NCBI GenBank assembly: GCA_016647705.1
Contig: CM028336.1
Span: forward strand, 8,320,880 to 8,384,879
Direction: 5' to 3'
Origin: Eucommia ulmoides
Taxonomy: Eukaryota > Streptophyta > Magnoliopsida > Garryales > Eucommiaceae
DNA: 64,000 nt
The notes under the pieces were generated by a model, which saw only the letters and a list, made by a program, of their open reading frames with translations, did no database searches and had not been told where the DNA came from. Shown here piece after piece: positions 12,514 to 24,045 of this stretch (its first letter is position 1; each line of letters opens with the position of its first letter). The translations under genes and the position numbers were made by a program.

Positions 12514-13588
12514 ATAGAAACCGTAGCCAATGGCTTAGATATTATTTATATCTTCACAAAAAGAAGTCTTTTTTGTGTTCTACTTGGCGGGCGGGTTGAA
12601 CCCATAAGAAAATGGACTAAACCGTAACCCGCCCATTCATGTGTGGTTTTCAAAGTTTATGACCTGCGTAATGTGTGGGTTTGAATTGGATGATTTTTTT
12701 ACGGTGCGGTTTGGACAGTTTTGGCGGGTTAGACCAATCCGTTGCACATCCCTACCTAATCCCAACAGTTAGAATTTTCCTACAACATCAATATACATTT
12801 TTAGTTTATTGACATTAATCTCTACTATAAAATCTCATATTTTTAAAATTTTAAATCCGTACTTCACATCCTTTAGTCCAAACTAACTTCTTTTTTTCTT
12901 TTTTTTCTTCAGTCCAAACTAATTTTATTTATTAAAAACAAAATAAAAATAAAAATAACGTATATTTTTAATCATAAATATCATTACTAAATCAAAACTG
13001 CCAACAGGAAAGCCAGTGAAGACACATTATATCAGTTTAGTGACCTTCATGGTGATTTTTGCTGCATTCATCGGCAGAGCTATGGGTTTTAGCTACCAAA
13101 TCTATCCTTTGCTCTTCGGTCTCTGCGTGCCGGATGGCCCTCCGTTGGGCTCATCTCTGCAGGAAAAGTTGGAGACAGTAGTTTCCGGCATCTTCATGCC
13201 ACTGCTCTTATCCTACAGCGGCATGAAAATTGATCTGCTCGCGGTCGTCGATTTAGAGTTCGCGTCGTTGTTGCTCGCCATCATCACCCTTTCCGTCGTG
13301 ATGAATTCATCGTCGACTCTATTTTCAGCGTTAGTTTGTAAGTTGCCGATGAGGGACGCCACCGTGCTGTCTCTGATCATGAGTACACAGGGCAACGTCC
13401 AAATTGCTCTGAATTTAAGCATGAACATAAACCAGGTACTGTTGCTAGCTCGATTGTTTTCTATAATTACAATTATAACACCCTAAGTTCTTTATAACCT
13501 TCATTTTGGTCCCTACACTTTCACATTTAATGTTTAGCTTTTGTATATAGATTCAAAGCTCATTTTTTTTAAGAAAAATTTTATTAAT

Positions 13589-14102
13589 TAGGGATGTCAA
13601 AAAAAACCGAACCGACGGGTAATCGAGAGAAACCAAACTGAATAGCCTGGGTTGAAACCGACTAAATAGTTTTGGTTTTAAATTTAGTAACCGAAGTGGT
13701 TTTGGTTTTGGTTTTGGGAGAGTAACCGCATGACCAAACCACGTAACCAAACCACGTGATCGAAACCGTGAGCCGAACCGTATAACCGTCTAACCAATAT
13801 ATATATATAAAATTTTATTTATTTAGTATTTACAGTTTAATCCCCTTTTTATTTATTTACACTTTTAACCCTTTTATATTTTAGTTATATTTTTGTTCAT
13901 AAGAAACAATTGTCTGCGGTTTTGGTTTTTTATAACATTTAAAAATCTTAATGGTTTCAATGTTTCGCTGTTTTGATTTTGGTTTCGGTTAAAATTAAAT
14001 AATCCAGTTTTTTTTGTTTTGGTTTTAGTTTTATATATGTTAAACGATTTTGGTTTTGATTTTGTATAAAATCGAGCCAAACTCGGACCGTTGACATCTC
14101 TA
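13589..14102. mobile_element. Small hAT-type MITE in CHX pseudogene 1 intron
   Basis: The left end is TAGGGATGTCAA and the right end, reversed, is TAGAGATGTCAA. Flanking 8-bp sites ttattaat (13581-13588) and atattaat (14103-14110) match at 7 of 8 positions. The interior is rich in ggttttggtttt-type words on one side and their inverse on the other. No coding capacity. It lies between exons 3 and 4. Confidence 0.65.
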
Positions 14103-15344
14103 ATATTAATAGCTAAAAGACCATCTCCAATAGTTGTTGTAGATGTTATGTCATCCTCAATATTTTGATATTTTTAGAAGAAAAATAGTAGACTCCAACA
14201 TATGTTGGATAAAAATATTAAAAATGTAAAAATGAAAGCATAAAAGATTTTTTTTTAAAAAAACATAATTTTAATTTTAATTAAAAATACATTTAAAAAA
14301 AAGATGCGTCATCTTTACCACAACTGTTGGAGTACCATTTAAACTATATAATGTAATACTAAGTCCTTAAACGTTGTATGAAAGTCTCATTAACCGTGTT
14401 TGTCTTCTGTTGTGTTCTCTCTCTCTATGTGTGAATTTGAAGAACAGAGCATGGATCCTGAGTCGTTTACGATGTTAACTTTGTTAATTATGACAATCTC
14501 ATCCATCACGAGGATCCTCGTGAGATTCATCTACGGCTATTCCAAAATGTACACCGGCTACCAAAAGAGAACCATTCTCCACACCCCTATCAACACTGAG
14601 CTTCGAATTCTCGCCTGTGCTTATCGCCCCAATGACGCCATCACCGCCCTCAAACTGCTAGAAAATTGTTACCCAAGTAAAGGAAGTCTGGTGGCTGTTT
14701 ACGCGCTCCACCTTATGGAACTAGAGGGTAGGGGATCACCGCTCCTGATTAACCACCAGCTGGGTCAGAAATCCTCCATCAGCGGGCTGCGGTCTCTAAA
14801 AATTGTTGATGTCTACTCACAACTGCAGATGTCGTACCAGGATTTCATCAGTGTTCATGCCTTTACCTCCACGTCGATGATGAAGTTCATGCACAATGAT
14901 ATATGTTCGTTGGCGTTTAATAAGTCGGTGTTACTGTTAATACTACCTTTTCACAAGAAATGGAACCACCTCGGCAAATTGGCCTTTGACAGCAATGCAT
15001 TGAGAATGGTACGTAAATTTTGAATTTCAAATTATAAATGAGATCTATCTTATGTGAGACTAACTTTTACGATCTTTGCAGTAAGATTATTAGGATAAAA
15101 ATAAGGGAAAACTACCGTAGGACACAAATTAAGAATCAAAATTACAAATTTATACCAATTATTTGTGGTTAAACCAACTAATCTCATTAATTTGACTTTT
15201 GAATTGTTTAATCTTAATTTTAAAAGAGACAAAAAATTCATGACCAAAATATGCCCGAAAGATATTTGGAATTTAATAATTTTTCTTATTAAACAATGTT
15301 AAAAAAAAAAATATAGTTTCCACAAATAGCAAGCGTCGTAGTCA

Positions 15345-15690
15345 ATAAATGTTATATTCAACATTCAAACAAAAATGAGGGTAACGATTGTGTACTTCAT
15401 AGAAAACATATACCATATTTTACAAACAGTTCATGTTGTATATAATACCAATACACAAATATAACAATATATTTTTTTATCTTTTAACGCATACCATGTT
15501 GAATATAACATAAAATATTATCTTCAACATCCAAATAAAAAATGAGTATAATGATTATGTGCTTTACATAAAACATGTACTCTACTTTATAAGTAGTTTA
15601 TGTTATCTAACACCAATAAACAATTGAAACAATGTATTTTTCTCGTTTTGTAATGCATAACATGTTGAATATAATATGGAAATCTATTCA
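15345..15690. repeat. Two tandem ~170-bp units in a CHX intron
   Basis: Two diverged direct copies (about 15345-15520 and 15520-15690). Each contains ttcaacat.caaa, then aaaacat.tac, and ends with atgttgaatataa. They lie in intron 4 of CHX pseudogene 1. The word tgttgaata/gtaac recurs in several other repeats of the window. Confidence 0.6.
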
Positions 15691-16494
15691 GCGCTCAAAA
15701 AAAGATGATTGACATCTCATTTTAAAAATAATGAAATGGAGATCATTCATGTATAAATGAATGATGCATCAATGAAGACGGTAGGAGAAATTTTTGTTTG
15801 TTTGTTTTTTTAAATATTTTTCCCGTGAAATTGTTGCCTAACTGGTTCACAAATTTAAGGAGTGTATATACATTTTTTTTTTTTTTCGTTAAGCAGGGAG
15901 TGTATATACATAATATTAACTTGGAAGATAACAGCACATTAATAGAGACAAATCAGTCCATATTTGTTAGAGAGGTCCCTCGATTCATTGAAATGCAATT
16001 GGGTTCATTCGATAATTTAGATACCCAATTAGAATAGGGCGATAAGTGCCCCTAAAAATAATCATAATAATAATAATATATGCGATATTTTAAGAAATTA
16101 GTTTCTTTGGGAAAAAAAATAAACAAAATTTCTATTCATTTTTGTTTTTCGCCCTTTTTTTCTATATTATATTTGAAAACTTTTAAACAATTTTCAAGTA
16201 CGAATTGACTTAAATCCCAAAAAAAAAAAAAAAAAAAGGTCTTGAAATGTCATGAAATGGAACTATAAATTAGATATCGGATTTTCCAAACAGGTAAACC
16301 AACAAGTGCTCGAAACGCCCCCTGTTCGGTCGGAATCCTCATTGACCGTTGCAAAATCCGGACCAACCCCTCAATTATTCTGGCAAACTCCCTGTACATC
16401 GCCATCATTTTCTTAGGAGGCGATGATGACAGGGAGGCCTTGGCATACGCTAAACGAATGTCGAAATCAACAAGACCGATTCAGCTGACAGTAT

Positions 16495-16728
16495 TTTGGT
16501 TAATTGCCTGGGAAAACATCGGAGCTAACCAGTGGGACACCGTCCTCGACATCGAGGTTTTGAAAGATTTATGGTTACCAGGTGCAAACCAAAACAACAT
16601 AAATTACCGGGTTTGGTTAATTGCCTGGGAAAACATCGGAGCTAACCAGTGGGACACCGTCCTCGACATCGAGGTTTTGAAAGATTTATGGTTACCAGGT
16701 GCAAACCAAAACAACATAAATTACCGGG
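16495..16728 (+). repeat. Perfect 117-bp tandem duplication in CHX exon 5
   Basis: Units 16495-16611 and 16612-16728 are identical base for base. The length is a multiple of three, so 39 residues starting at FWLIAWENIG are repeated in frame. The other CHX pseudogene has one copy. Identity in a gene that is otherwise decaying points to a recent event, or to an assembly artefact. Confidence 0.95.
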
Positions 16729-17018
16729 AGGAAAAAGTGAGGGATGGGGCGGAGACGGCGTATATAGTGAATGAGTTGAAGGAAGAATATGACCTCATCA
16801 TCATGGAGCGGCGCCACCGTGAGGATTTGCCGCTGCTAAGGGGGCTGACGGAGCGGAATGAGCTTCAGGAGTTGGGGCCTATCGGAGATATACTAGCATC
16901 AGAGGAAATCAAGAGACCAATTTCGGTGTTGGTGATTCATCAACCATCGTCAAGAAATGAGGAAATATTCCAATCAGTTTTCCAAACATTAGTCTTTTTT
17001 TTCTTTTTTCTTTTTTAA

Positions 17019-17345
17019 ATTAACAAATTAAAGCTTGTTTAATAATTTTGTCCAAAAAATAGTTGGCTAAAAAGTAATAGCATGCAAGACAAAATGTATT
17101 CAAATCACGAAACATTTATCATATTTATACTGGGTGAGAGTGTCCGGTATCTTTTTTATTTAATATATTTATCATTTTTTCTATTATTTATTCATTAAAG
17201 ATCACATTTTCAATATTAAATTTTTAAAAAAATTAATAAAAAAATATGATATATAAAATTTTTTAAATATTAAAATTTGTTTAAAAAAATTAATAGAAAT
17301 CACTTCTTCATGTAAAGATATGTAAATGGGTTTTAACCCACTAAA
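17019..17345. other. AT-rich spacer
   Basis: AT-rich sequence downstream of the CHX pseudogene without a gene or clear repeat ends. Confidence 0.4.
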
Positions 17346-17660
17346 AAAATTATAGTCACTCTCTATGTATACACGATGCAATTTGTATATCTATGTAACA
17401 TTGTACCTTTCACAAATATCAATAAAATTGTCATGTATTCTCTCTTTCTCTCTCTCAATATTCTATCTCTCAATTATTCTAATATGGTATTAGAACAACG
17501 ATTTTGAGAATTCGTCTCTCATTTCCTTATAGTCAATCCATCCGTGCAAGTCGGGCGTTGTCACTTCACATTATTCCTCTTTAGTCAAATCATTTAGATT
17601 TCTGTCTTACATTGATCGTTTGAGACTTGAGAGTTCCCCAAACTACTATATAAATCAAAT
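17346..17660 (+). mobile_element. Copia LTR end and primer-site fragment
   Basis: The stretch ending near 17480 has the look of a copia LTR 3' end (tgtaacattgtacc, caataaaa, then a CT-rich tract). It is followed by tggtattagaac at 17485-17496, close to the initiator-methionine primer site TGGTATCAGAGC. Further leader-like sequence follows. No internal genes remain. It is a small fossil fragment, recognised mainly by this junction. Confidence 0.4.
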
Positions 17661-18810
17661 AAATTACTTTACCTGGCACCGTATGATTTTAAATTGGAAA
17701 AACTTGATTTATTTTCTCAACATTGACCAAAAAAAAAAACCTATTTTTTTGTAATTCATTCTTTATTTATTAAAAAATGAGAAAATATATACTTATCAAA
17801 AGACCTCACATAATGGACTTGGAAAACACTAGATGAAAATAGTCCACTTTTTATCACTCACCTCCACCTTCCTAAAACCACAAACTTCTTATATCATTCT
17901 CAAAATACAAGTCTACTACTTTGAACCGAATATGTAAATAAACACAAATACCCTTTGGCCTTATTAAAAAAAACACATATATTTTATATCCTTTTTATAG
18001 GGAAAAAAAAATTGTCAATGCCTCTATTTAAAAATAAATAAATTATCCGTACCCCTGCCCCACCTCTGTTCTTGTCACCAGATCTATGCAACACAGACCC
18101 AACGACGTGCACACAGAGAGAAGAGGAGTAGTGTTGAGGGAACCAGGGTTGGGGATGGGGTAAAATAATTTTAGAAAGTTTTAGGAGTAAAAGTATTTTC
18201 TTAAATAGGGGTATTATTATAAAAAGATAGATGGCGGTAAATGTAGAATTTAAAGGGATATTTGTGTATTTTATTTTTTAATTATTTAATATATTTTTTA
18301 ATTGTTAAATATAAATTATTATTACAATTAATATTTTAATAATTTTTGACATAGAGGGAATTAAATGTTTTTTGGCCAAAAAAAAAAATTGTCATTGACA
18401 TCCCTAAGACGAGTACTATAGAGATCTCTTGTCGAAAAAAAATAATGGTCAATTACCTATTTTTTCTTATCTTTTAACAAAAATAAATAAATAAATAAAT
18501 AAAGACAATTATTATTTTATCCTTTTTATAATTAATTTTTTTACTTTTATTTTATTTTACTCTCTCTCTCTCAAACCCTCCTGCCAATTCCTCGTCGCCG
18601 TCGCCGCCTCCTGTCATCGTCTTCTTCTTCTTTTCTTATCCAAGGGTGGGAGGAGGTGGAGAAGGGGGGATAAGGAAGGGAAGGAAACAAGCTAAAAGAG
18701 AGAAAAATATAAAAAACATAGCCTGCAAACTGTGGTCGGCAACGGAGGTCACCAAAGAAAATGGTGGTGGGAGGATGAAGGGGAAAAGAAAAAAGAAACT
18801 AAATAAAAGA
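17661..18810. other. Low-complexity, repeat-derived spacer
   Basis: AT-rich sequence with gggtattattataaaaag-like words also seen near 19550. It then has a pyrimidine-rich block (about 18555-18640, including cgtcgccgtcgccgcc) followed by a purine-rich block (18640-18800). Phrases such as gtcattgacatccc resemble the foldback element that follows. No credible gene. Confidence 0.4.
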
Positions 18811-19706
18811 AGAGTATATGTCATTGACCTCCCCTATCATTTTACACTATACCAGATACTTCTCCTGTGCAAATACCAGAGAACTTCTCTGTCTTTTTGT
18901 TCAAACATCACTTACTTCTCTTTGGACAAAATTGTCCTTAGGTTATTTTTTAAAAAAATTTATTAACACCCCTATATTTTAAAATTATATTTTTTACCCT
19001 TAATTTTTTAAATAATTATATTTATCTTTCACCACCACGCAACTCCCACTGCCACCGCCACCGCCACCACCCAACTCCCACCACCTCCTACCATCGCCAT
19101 CACCCTCCACTCTGCGCCACCTCCCACCACCTCCACCACCCAACTCCCACTGCCACCTCCCACCACCCACCACCTAACTCCCCCGCCACCACCCATCGTT
19201 GCCACCTCTACCCACCGCCACCGCCCATCGCGGCCACCGCCAACCCCCGCCAACAACGGAGAGAAAGAGAAAAGGGTTAATGAAAAAGTTAATTTTTTTT
19301 ATTTTATTTTTTTATTTTTAATGAAATGGTTAAAAAAAATATTTTTTTTTAAATGAGGGGGGGAGGGGGGGGGTAGTGGCGGTGGGAGGTGGTGGGTGGC
19401 AACGGTGGGAGGTGGCAAAGGATGGTAGGTGGTGGGTGGTGGTGGCAGCGGTGGGAGGAGGCGGCGGGTGGTGGGTGGCGGCGGCGGTAGGAGGTGGTGG
19501 CGGCGGTGGGTGCGATGGTAGGAGGTGGTAATGAATATATATAAATTAAAGGGTTATTTATGTATTTTAATTTTTTATTATTTAATTATTTTTTAAATAG
19601 TCAAGGGTAAAATTTGTATTATAATAAAAATTTTATTTATTGTTAATTAATAGAGGAAGTAAGTAGTGTTTGAAAAAAAGACAAGGGAGGTCTCTAACAT
19701 ATACCC
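18811..19706. mobile_element. Foldback (long inverted-repeat) element, MULE-like
   Basis: The left arm starts near gagtatatgtcattgacctc and the right arm, reversed, starts gggtatatgttagagacctc. Both continue with tctttttgttcaaacatcacttac-type sequence, the left arm with about 57 extra bases. The C-rich ccaccgcc block at 19029-19255 pairs with a G-rich ggtggcgg block at 19352-19530, so the unit could fold into a long hairpin. Nine-base flanks aataaaaga (18802-18810) and aataaaaca (19707-19715) match at 8 of 9, fitting a MULE-type duplication. No protein is encoded. Gly/Pro-rich frames here are low-complexity. Confidence 0.55.
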
Positions 19707-19719
19707 AATAAAACAAAAA

Positions 19720-22700
19720 GGGCGCGTACTGGTAGCTCCCATTTCATGTTTTCATCTACCGATCCAACCCAATGATTTTTTTTTGCACCAATAACTCCCA
19801 TTATATTTCCCTGACCAAAATACCCCCATTAAATGTTTCAGTCCTCATTCCATATACATTCCCGCAGCAGCGCGCTCATCTGTCACTGATTTGCCGTCGC
19901 CGTCGCCATTTGTCCTTGAAACCCTAAAAATCGATCTTTGCAAATGAAATAAAAAATTGAAACACTCTCAAAACTGAAATCGAACGGCAGAAAAATGATT
20001 CTTACCATTAGTCTTGCCTTTCGCTTTCGCCGTTCGCCATTCGTCCTTCGTCGTTCGCCGTCGCCCTTCGCCGTTTCGCCGTTCATGGAACACAGTCGCA
20101 TCTGAAAGGGTAACGGTTACATGGAGATATGCAATAGCATTGTTTACATATTCCGCCCCCTATTTTAACTTTAGTTTCAAACTTTTACTTTTTTTTACAC
20201 TTCCCTCCTTGAAACCTTCACAACTTTTTTTGACCCGTCAATTGTTTTCAGTGTATGTATTGAATTTGACACTTCCTAACGTTCCCAAAATTCATAATTT
20301 AAAAATTCATGTTGAATATAACACTATCTAATCGTATTTAATAACATTGTCTAATATTTTAAAAAATCAATTTTTAGATATTCAACAATTGAAAACTATT
20401 GTTTTCTAGTGTTTGTTGAATGTAACACTTTCAAAGTACGTGTTGAATGTAACACTGACTGATTTTGTAAAAATATTCAAAAACAATATGTGTGTTGAAT
20501 GTAACATCGTCTACAGTTCTCAAAACTTAGTTTTTTGGATACTATTGAATGTAATTTGATTGAATCAATTTGCCAAATATTCAAAAATAATGTGTAAAAC
20601 TTTCCAAAAAATGCCAAAATTCAAAATCATAGTACGTGTTGAATGTAACATTGTCTAACGTGTTGAATTTAATATTGTATAATATTCTCAAAAGTCAATT
20701 TTTGAACCCATTGTTTACATGATTCAAAAACCTAATAAATTGTGCATATTCAAAAAAATTGTGCCATCAACACGCATATTCAAACAAAATAGAGTTCAAT
20801 AAACAATGTTACATTCAACACGCATATTCAAATAAATTGTCCACCAACAATATGCGTGTTGAAACCAAGCATCAGGAATCATATGACGCAGAAACGAAGG
20901 CCATTAGAAAAGTTACAGTATATTCTTGAACAAGTGTGTATCCAAGAGAACCAGAAACCATGAAAGAGCTCAGAGAAGTTACAGCCAAGCATCCACGGTA
21001 GGTTTGTTTACATGATTCAAACCCCTAATAGATTGTGCATATTCAAACAAATTGTGCCACCAACACGTATATTCAAACCAAAAGAGCTCAGCAGACAATG
21101 TTACATTTAACATATATATTCAAACAAATTGTGCCAACAATATGCATGTTGAATATAACATAGTCTACTGTAACATTGTCTATCAATCCAACCCATATGA
21201 GATATCTTCTCATCACTCCCAAATCTTTAACCGAACTAAAATTCAAACAAGTTTAAATACAAACACAAAATGTGTGACATATTCAAAAATAAATGTGCAT
21301 GTTGAATGTAACACTTCTTGATATTGCCAAAAATTCAAAATTTAAAGTACGTGTTGAATGTAACACTGTCTACGTGTTGAATGTAATACTGTCTAATATT
21401 CTAAAAAATTAATTTTTTAGAAAAATTCATCAATTGAACCCATTGTTTTCGTGTGTGTGTTGAATGTAACACTTCTAAATTGCCAAAAAAAATCAAATTG
21501 CTAAGTGTTTTGAGATGATTGAATGTGTGATCTTCACATGCCTTGTCAGTTTCTATGACCAAATAAACCTACATTGTTGAATCATGCGTTATGAACTCCC
21601 AAGTTTGGTTCTACACAATGCTTGTTAATTACTCTCTGCAAATTTTCATATTTTTGAAAAATTAAACAACGATCATTGACATTCAAGCACAAATATAAAA
21701 TCAAAATCGAATGGTTTGAAGTTAGAACTCCAAGAAATGTGAATTCACTTTGAGGCTTTTATCTTCAAGCAACGCATCAACTCCAACAAATTGTCCACTG
21801 TAATATTGTCTATCAATCCAAACAAATTTAAATCCAAAACAAAATATGTGTGTCACATATTCAAAAACAAATGTACGTGTTGAATATAACACTCCTTGAT
21901 ATTGTCAAAATTCAAAATTCAAAGTGCGTGTTGAATGTAACATTGTTTGCTTGTTGAATGTAATACTGTCTAATATCTCTCAAAATTAATTTGTTAGAAA
22001 AAAACAATTCAACAATTGAACCCATTGTTTTGGTGTGTGTGTTGAATGTAGCACTTCTAAATTGCCAAAAAAATCAAATTGAAAAGTGTTTGAGATGATT
22101 GAATATGTAGTCTTCGCACACCTTGTCAGTTTCTGTAACCAAATCAACCTGCATTGTTGAATCATGCATTATGAACTCCAAAGTTTAGTTCTGCACAATG
22201 CTTGTTAATTACTCTCTGCAAAATTTCATAATTTTGGAAAATTAAAATGCTTCATTGATATTCAAGCACAAATATGAAATCAAAATCGAATGGTTTGAAG
22301 TTTGAACTCCAAGAAATGTGAACTCACTTTGAGGCTTTAACAATCTGCAGTTTCAGTGTTGAAATGAAAAATTAAGCAAATAAAACTCAACCAAATACCT
22401 CTAGCAAATACCACTACGGGTAATTTGAGGTTTGGGAAGGCAAATATGTAAAAACAACACCGAATACGCTTAGTAAGAACTGACCTTACCATTGATCATA
22501 TCGTCGGAGAACTTACAGATGGCTTCCAATGTATTCTCAATTAGCGAAGTTCAAAATTGGTTTCAGAGCAAGCTTAGGGTTCATCAGCCAATAGGTAATG
22601 TACAGATGGTTGATGGAAGAGACTAGCCCCAAAACCCTAAAAACCGATCTCTGCAATCAAGGAATCAAAATCGAAAAAAAAAACACAAAAATCGAAAAAT

Positions 22701-22985
22701 CCAAAATTGAAATCGACGGGAGAGAAAGAAAGAGAGATAAACGGTGCTTACACAGATCCCAGTGGCACGACAACGACGAAGTGGTGTGGACGATGATGAA
22801 GATGATGGCTGATAGCGAAGTGAAGGCGACGACGACGACAATGGCGAAGAGAACACGACGAAGTGAAAATGACGACTCCTGGAGAATACGGCGCTTGGTG
22901 GTGGAGACGATGAGCATAATAGACAACGGTGGCGAAGGAGGAGATGATGGTGATGGAGGATGAGATGACGTTCGGTTGTGGAGGG
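19720..22985 (+). mobile_element. MULE-like non-autonomous element, copy X (right end not found)
   Basis: The left end gggcgcgtactggtagctcc, followed by tttgcaccaataactccc and ccctgaccaaaataccccc, matches the reversed right end of element Y (51232-54494). Like Y it has GC-rich segments near the end (20010-20100 and 22740-22970) and an interior of repeated tgttgaatgtaacac words. The phrase aaaccctaaaaa.cgatct.tgcaa occurs near both GC-rich segments (19918 and 22631). The right end is not found: sequence changes at about 22985 into a gaaccggaaaag-type repeat. No transposase frame is visible. Confidence 0.5.
21314..22340. repeat. Tandem duplication inside element X
   Basis: Two direct copies at about 21314-21771 and 21891-22340 are strongly alike over about 450 bp, including ttgaacccattgtttt, ccttgtcagtttct, gaatcatgcgttatgaactc and gaactccaagaaatgtga. 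Element Y has a comparable internal duplication. Confidence 0.75.
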
Positions 22986-23095
22986 CAATGTTTTTAAAAT
23001 CGGACCGGACGTCGAACCGGAAAAGTTACTGGGTCACGGGTTACTGGTTCAACCGGTAGGCGAACCGCGGTTGAACCGAGGACGTCATAATTACG

Positions 23096-23140
<45 letters not shown>
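22986..23140. repeat. GGACCGG-type repeat and (TA)n tract
   Basis: The sequence has repeated, partly inverted aaccgg words (ggaccgg, gaaccgg, caaccgg, gttgaaccg). A pure TA tract of about 45 bp follows at 23095-23139. It probably is the end of another short element. No gene. Confidence 0.45.
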
Positions 23141-23141
<1 letters not shown>

Positions 23142-23209
23142 AATCAGCTCATTTATATTCAGGGTCGTTGGATCAAGAGATAAATATCAAAGACATTCCC
23201 AACCGTTGG

Positions 23210-23640
23210 ATGAGTTTTATCTTATACACCCCCATATTTTAGGGTTACAGCCGCCGCACCTCACTCTCTTCCCCAGCTCTCTTCCTCTCTCTCTCTCCCA
23301 CCTCCGATATCGCCACTGCCACTACCATCGCCATCACCATCTCTATCATGGCCATCGCCACCGCCATCGCCATCACCGTCTCCGTCGCTCTCGACTCCAC
23401 CCAATCTATTATCGTCTACCCTCACACATCGCCGTGAGTCTATCCATCGCCGTCGTGCAGGTATGTCTTTCTCATCCCTTTTTGCCTGCTTGCCCATTCA
23501 TCGTCGCTTTCGCCGCCTGGCGTCGACTCGTCTTAGAGCCATTACCGCCACCATCATCGGTCTCAACTACTAGTGCTCTCTCTCTCTCTCTCTCTATTTT
23601 TTTGTTATTTGGATCTGAAATATTTTTCTAATTTTGCCCT
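23210..23640 (+). other. Pyrimidine-rich leader-like region
   Basis: CT- and CCG-rich sequence with ccgccatcgccatcacc runs and a (CT)n tract near 23578-23600. It lies upstream of the WEB-family exon and looks like a plant 5' untranslated region with adjoining intron. The 141-codon frame at 23206-23631 is His/Arg/Ser-rich low-complexity sequence and is not accepted as a gene. Confidence 0.4.
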
Positions 23641-23826
23641 AAATTTCAGGCATAAATTGTGTATGGCTATATATCTGTAATCTGTTGATGTTAAGGTTTC
23701 ATTATATGTTTTCTCTTTCAGTGATAATTGATGTAAGTTAGAAATTTTCCATTTTTGGTTTAGATTCATCTCTCAATTTCATGAAATAATGTTTGATTTT
23801 TCGTTTTTTGGAAAATTTTGATGCAG

Positions 23827-24045
23827 ATCTGGTGGCAAAATTCGGCAACTCCCAACACGAAAGGATCGTCGCCGCCGACACCTGGGGTTAGTAAACTGAG
23901 CAGAGGAGTGGCGAAATCCGATGCCGATTCGCTTGAGACTCTTTCGAACCCTCGCATATCTATCGATCGGTCCCCCAGATAGGTGACTTCGAAGCCGGCG
24001 GTGATAGATCAGAGGTCGCCTAAGCTCAGTACTCCACCACCTGAT
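23827..24045 (+). pseudogene. WEB-family coiled-coil protein, captured N-terminal exon
   Basis: The exon is bordered by gatgcag| and |gtaagt. Its translation contains SATPNTKGSSPPTPGVSKLS, then NPRISIDRSPR, then RSPKLSTPPPD. That is the Ser/Pro-rich N-terminal pattern of plant WEB-family proteins (At1g65010/At3g02930 group: ..SRLS.., ..RSPK..TPPEK). In those proteins this precedes long coiled coils linked to chloroplast movement. Only this exon is seen; the coiled-coil exons are absent. An in-frame TAG near 23980 follows IDRSPR, where relatives read Ser, so the frame is closed. Retained intron borders mean it was captured as DNA, not as processed mRNA. Assignment is by motif memory. Confidence 0.6.

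Larger units (their letters stand above)
11638..12754. mobile_element. Non-autonomous hAT element
   Basis: The terminal inverted repeats read TAGGGGTGTGCAACGG on the left and TAGGGATGTGCAACGG on the reverse strand of the right end. A perfect 8-bp target duplication cctaatcc lies at 11630-11637 and 12755-12762. Eight-base duplications with TAGGG-type ends are typical of hAT elements. The subterminal regions also share inverted motifs, including acgggcagtttgg on the left and the reverse of gacagttttggcgggtt on the right. There is no transposase, so movement would have needed an enzyme from elsewhere. It contains a second element at 11910-12513. Confidence 0.8.
11057..12767. mobile_element. Probable solo LTR interrupted by a hAT element
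   Basis: The ends are TGTTGGG and CCCAACA. A 5-bp duplication gttag lies at 11052-11056 and 12768-12772. Removing the inserted hAT element (11638-12754) and one copy of its 8-bp duplication leaves about 586 bp, an ordinary LTR size. A TATA-like tatttatagagg lies near 11359-11370. The nested geometry, with the hAT duplication falling 5-12 bp inside the LTR end, supports both calls. No internal retroelement coding sequence is attached, so it is a fossil solo LTR of unknown superfamily. Confidence 0.65.
13008..17018 (+). pseudogene. Cation/H+ exchanger (CHX) pseudogene 1, 5'-truncated
   Basis: CHX proteins are CPA2-family cation/proton antiporters of plant endomembranes or plasma membrane. Three exons remain by comparison with the copy at 55-60 kb. 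Exon 3 is 13008-13435, membrane part, with SGIFMPLLLSYSGMKIDL. Exon 4 is 14448-15008, with the CHX signature YTGYQKRTILHTP. Exon 5 is 16294-17018, cytosolic tail, with GGDDDREALAYAKRMSKS and GPIGDILASEEIKRP. Exons match AG/GT borders (ccaacag, ccag|gtact, aatg|gtacg, aaacag). Exons 1 and 2 are absent upstream. Exon 5 lacks one base near 16317 relative to the other copy, carries a perfect 117-bp in-frame duplication, and has lost the normal end, running into an F-rich tail. It is surely non-functional as a transporter. Introns hold a hAT MITE and a tandem repeat. Confidence 0.85.

Noticed and set aside
18636-19256. Gly-rich, Pro-rich and Lys-rich open frames
   Set aside because: They are translations of CCACC/GGTGG blocks and purine/pyrimidine runs in or beside the foldback element.
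22598-22988. Overlapping open frames on both strands (107-121 codons)
   Set aside because: Repetitive gacgacgac-type sequence inside element X; no domain, and both strands are open only because of composition.
23206-23631. 141-codon His/Arg-rich frame
   Set aside because: CCATCGCCATCACC-type simple sequence, better read as a leader region.
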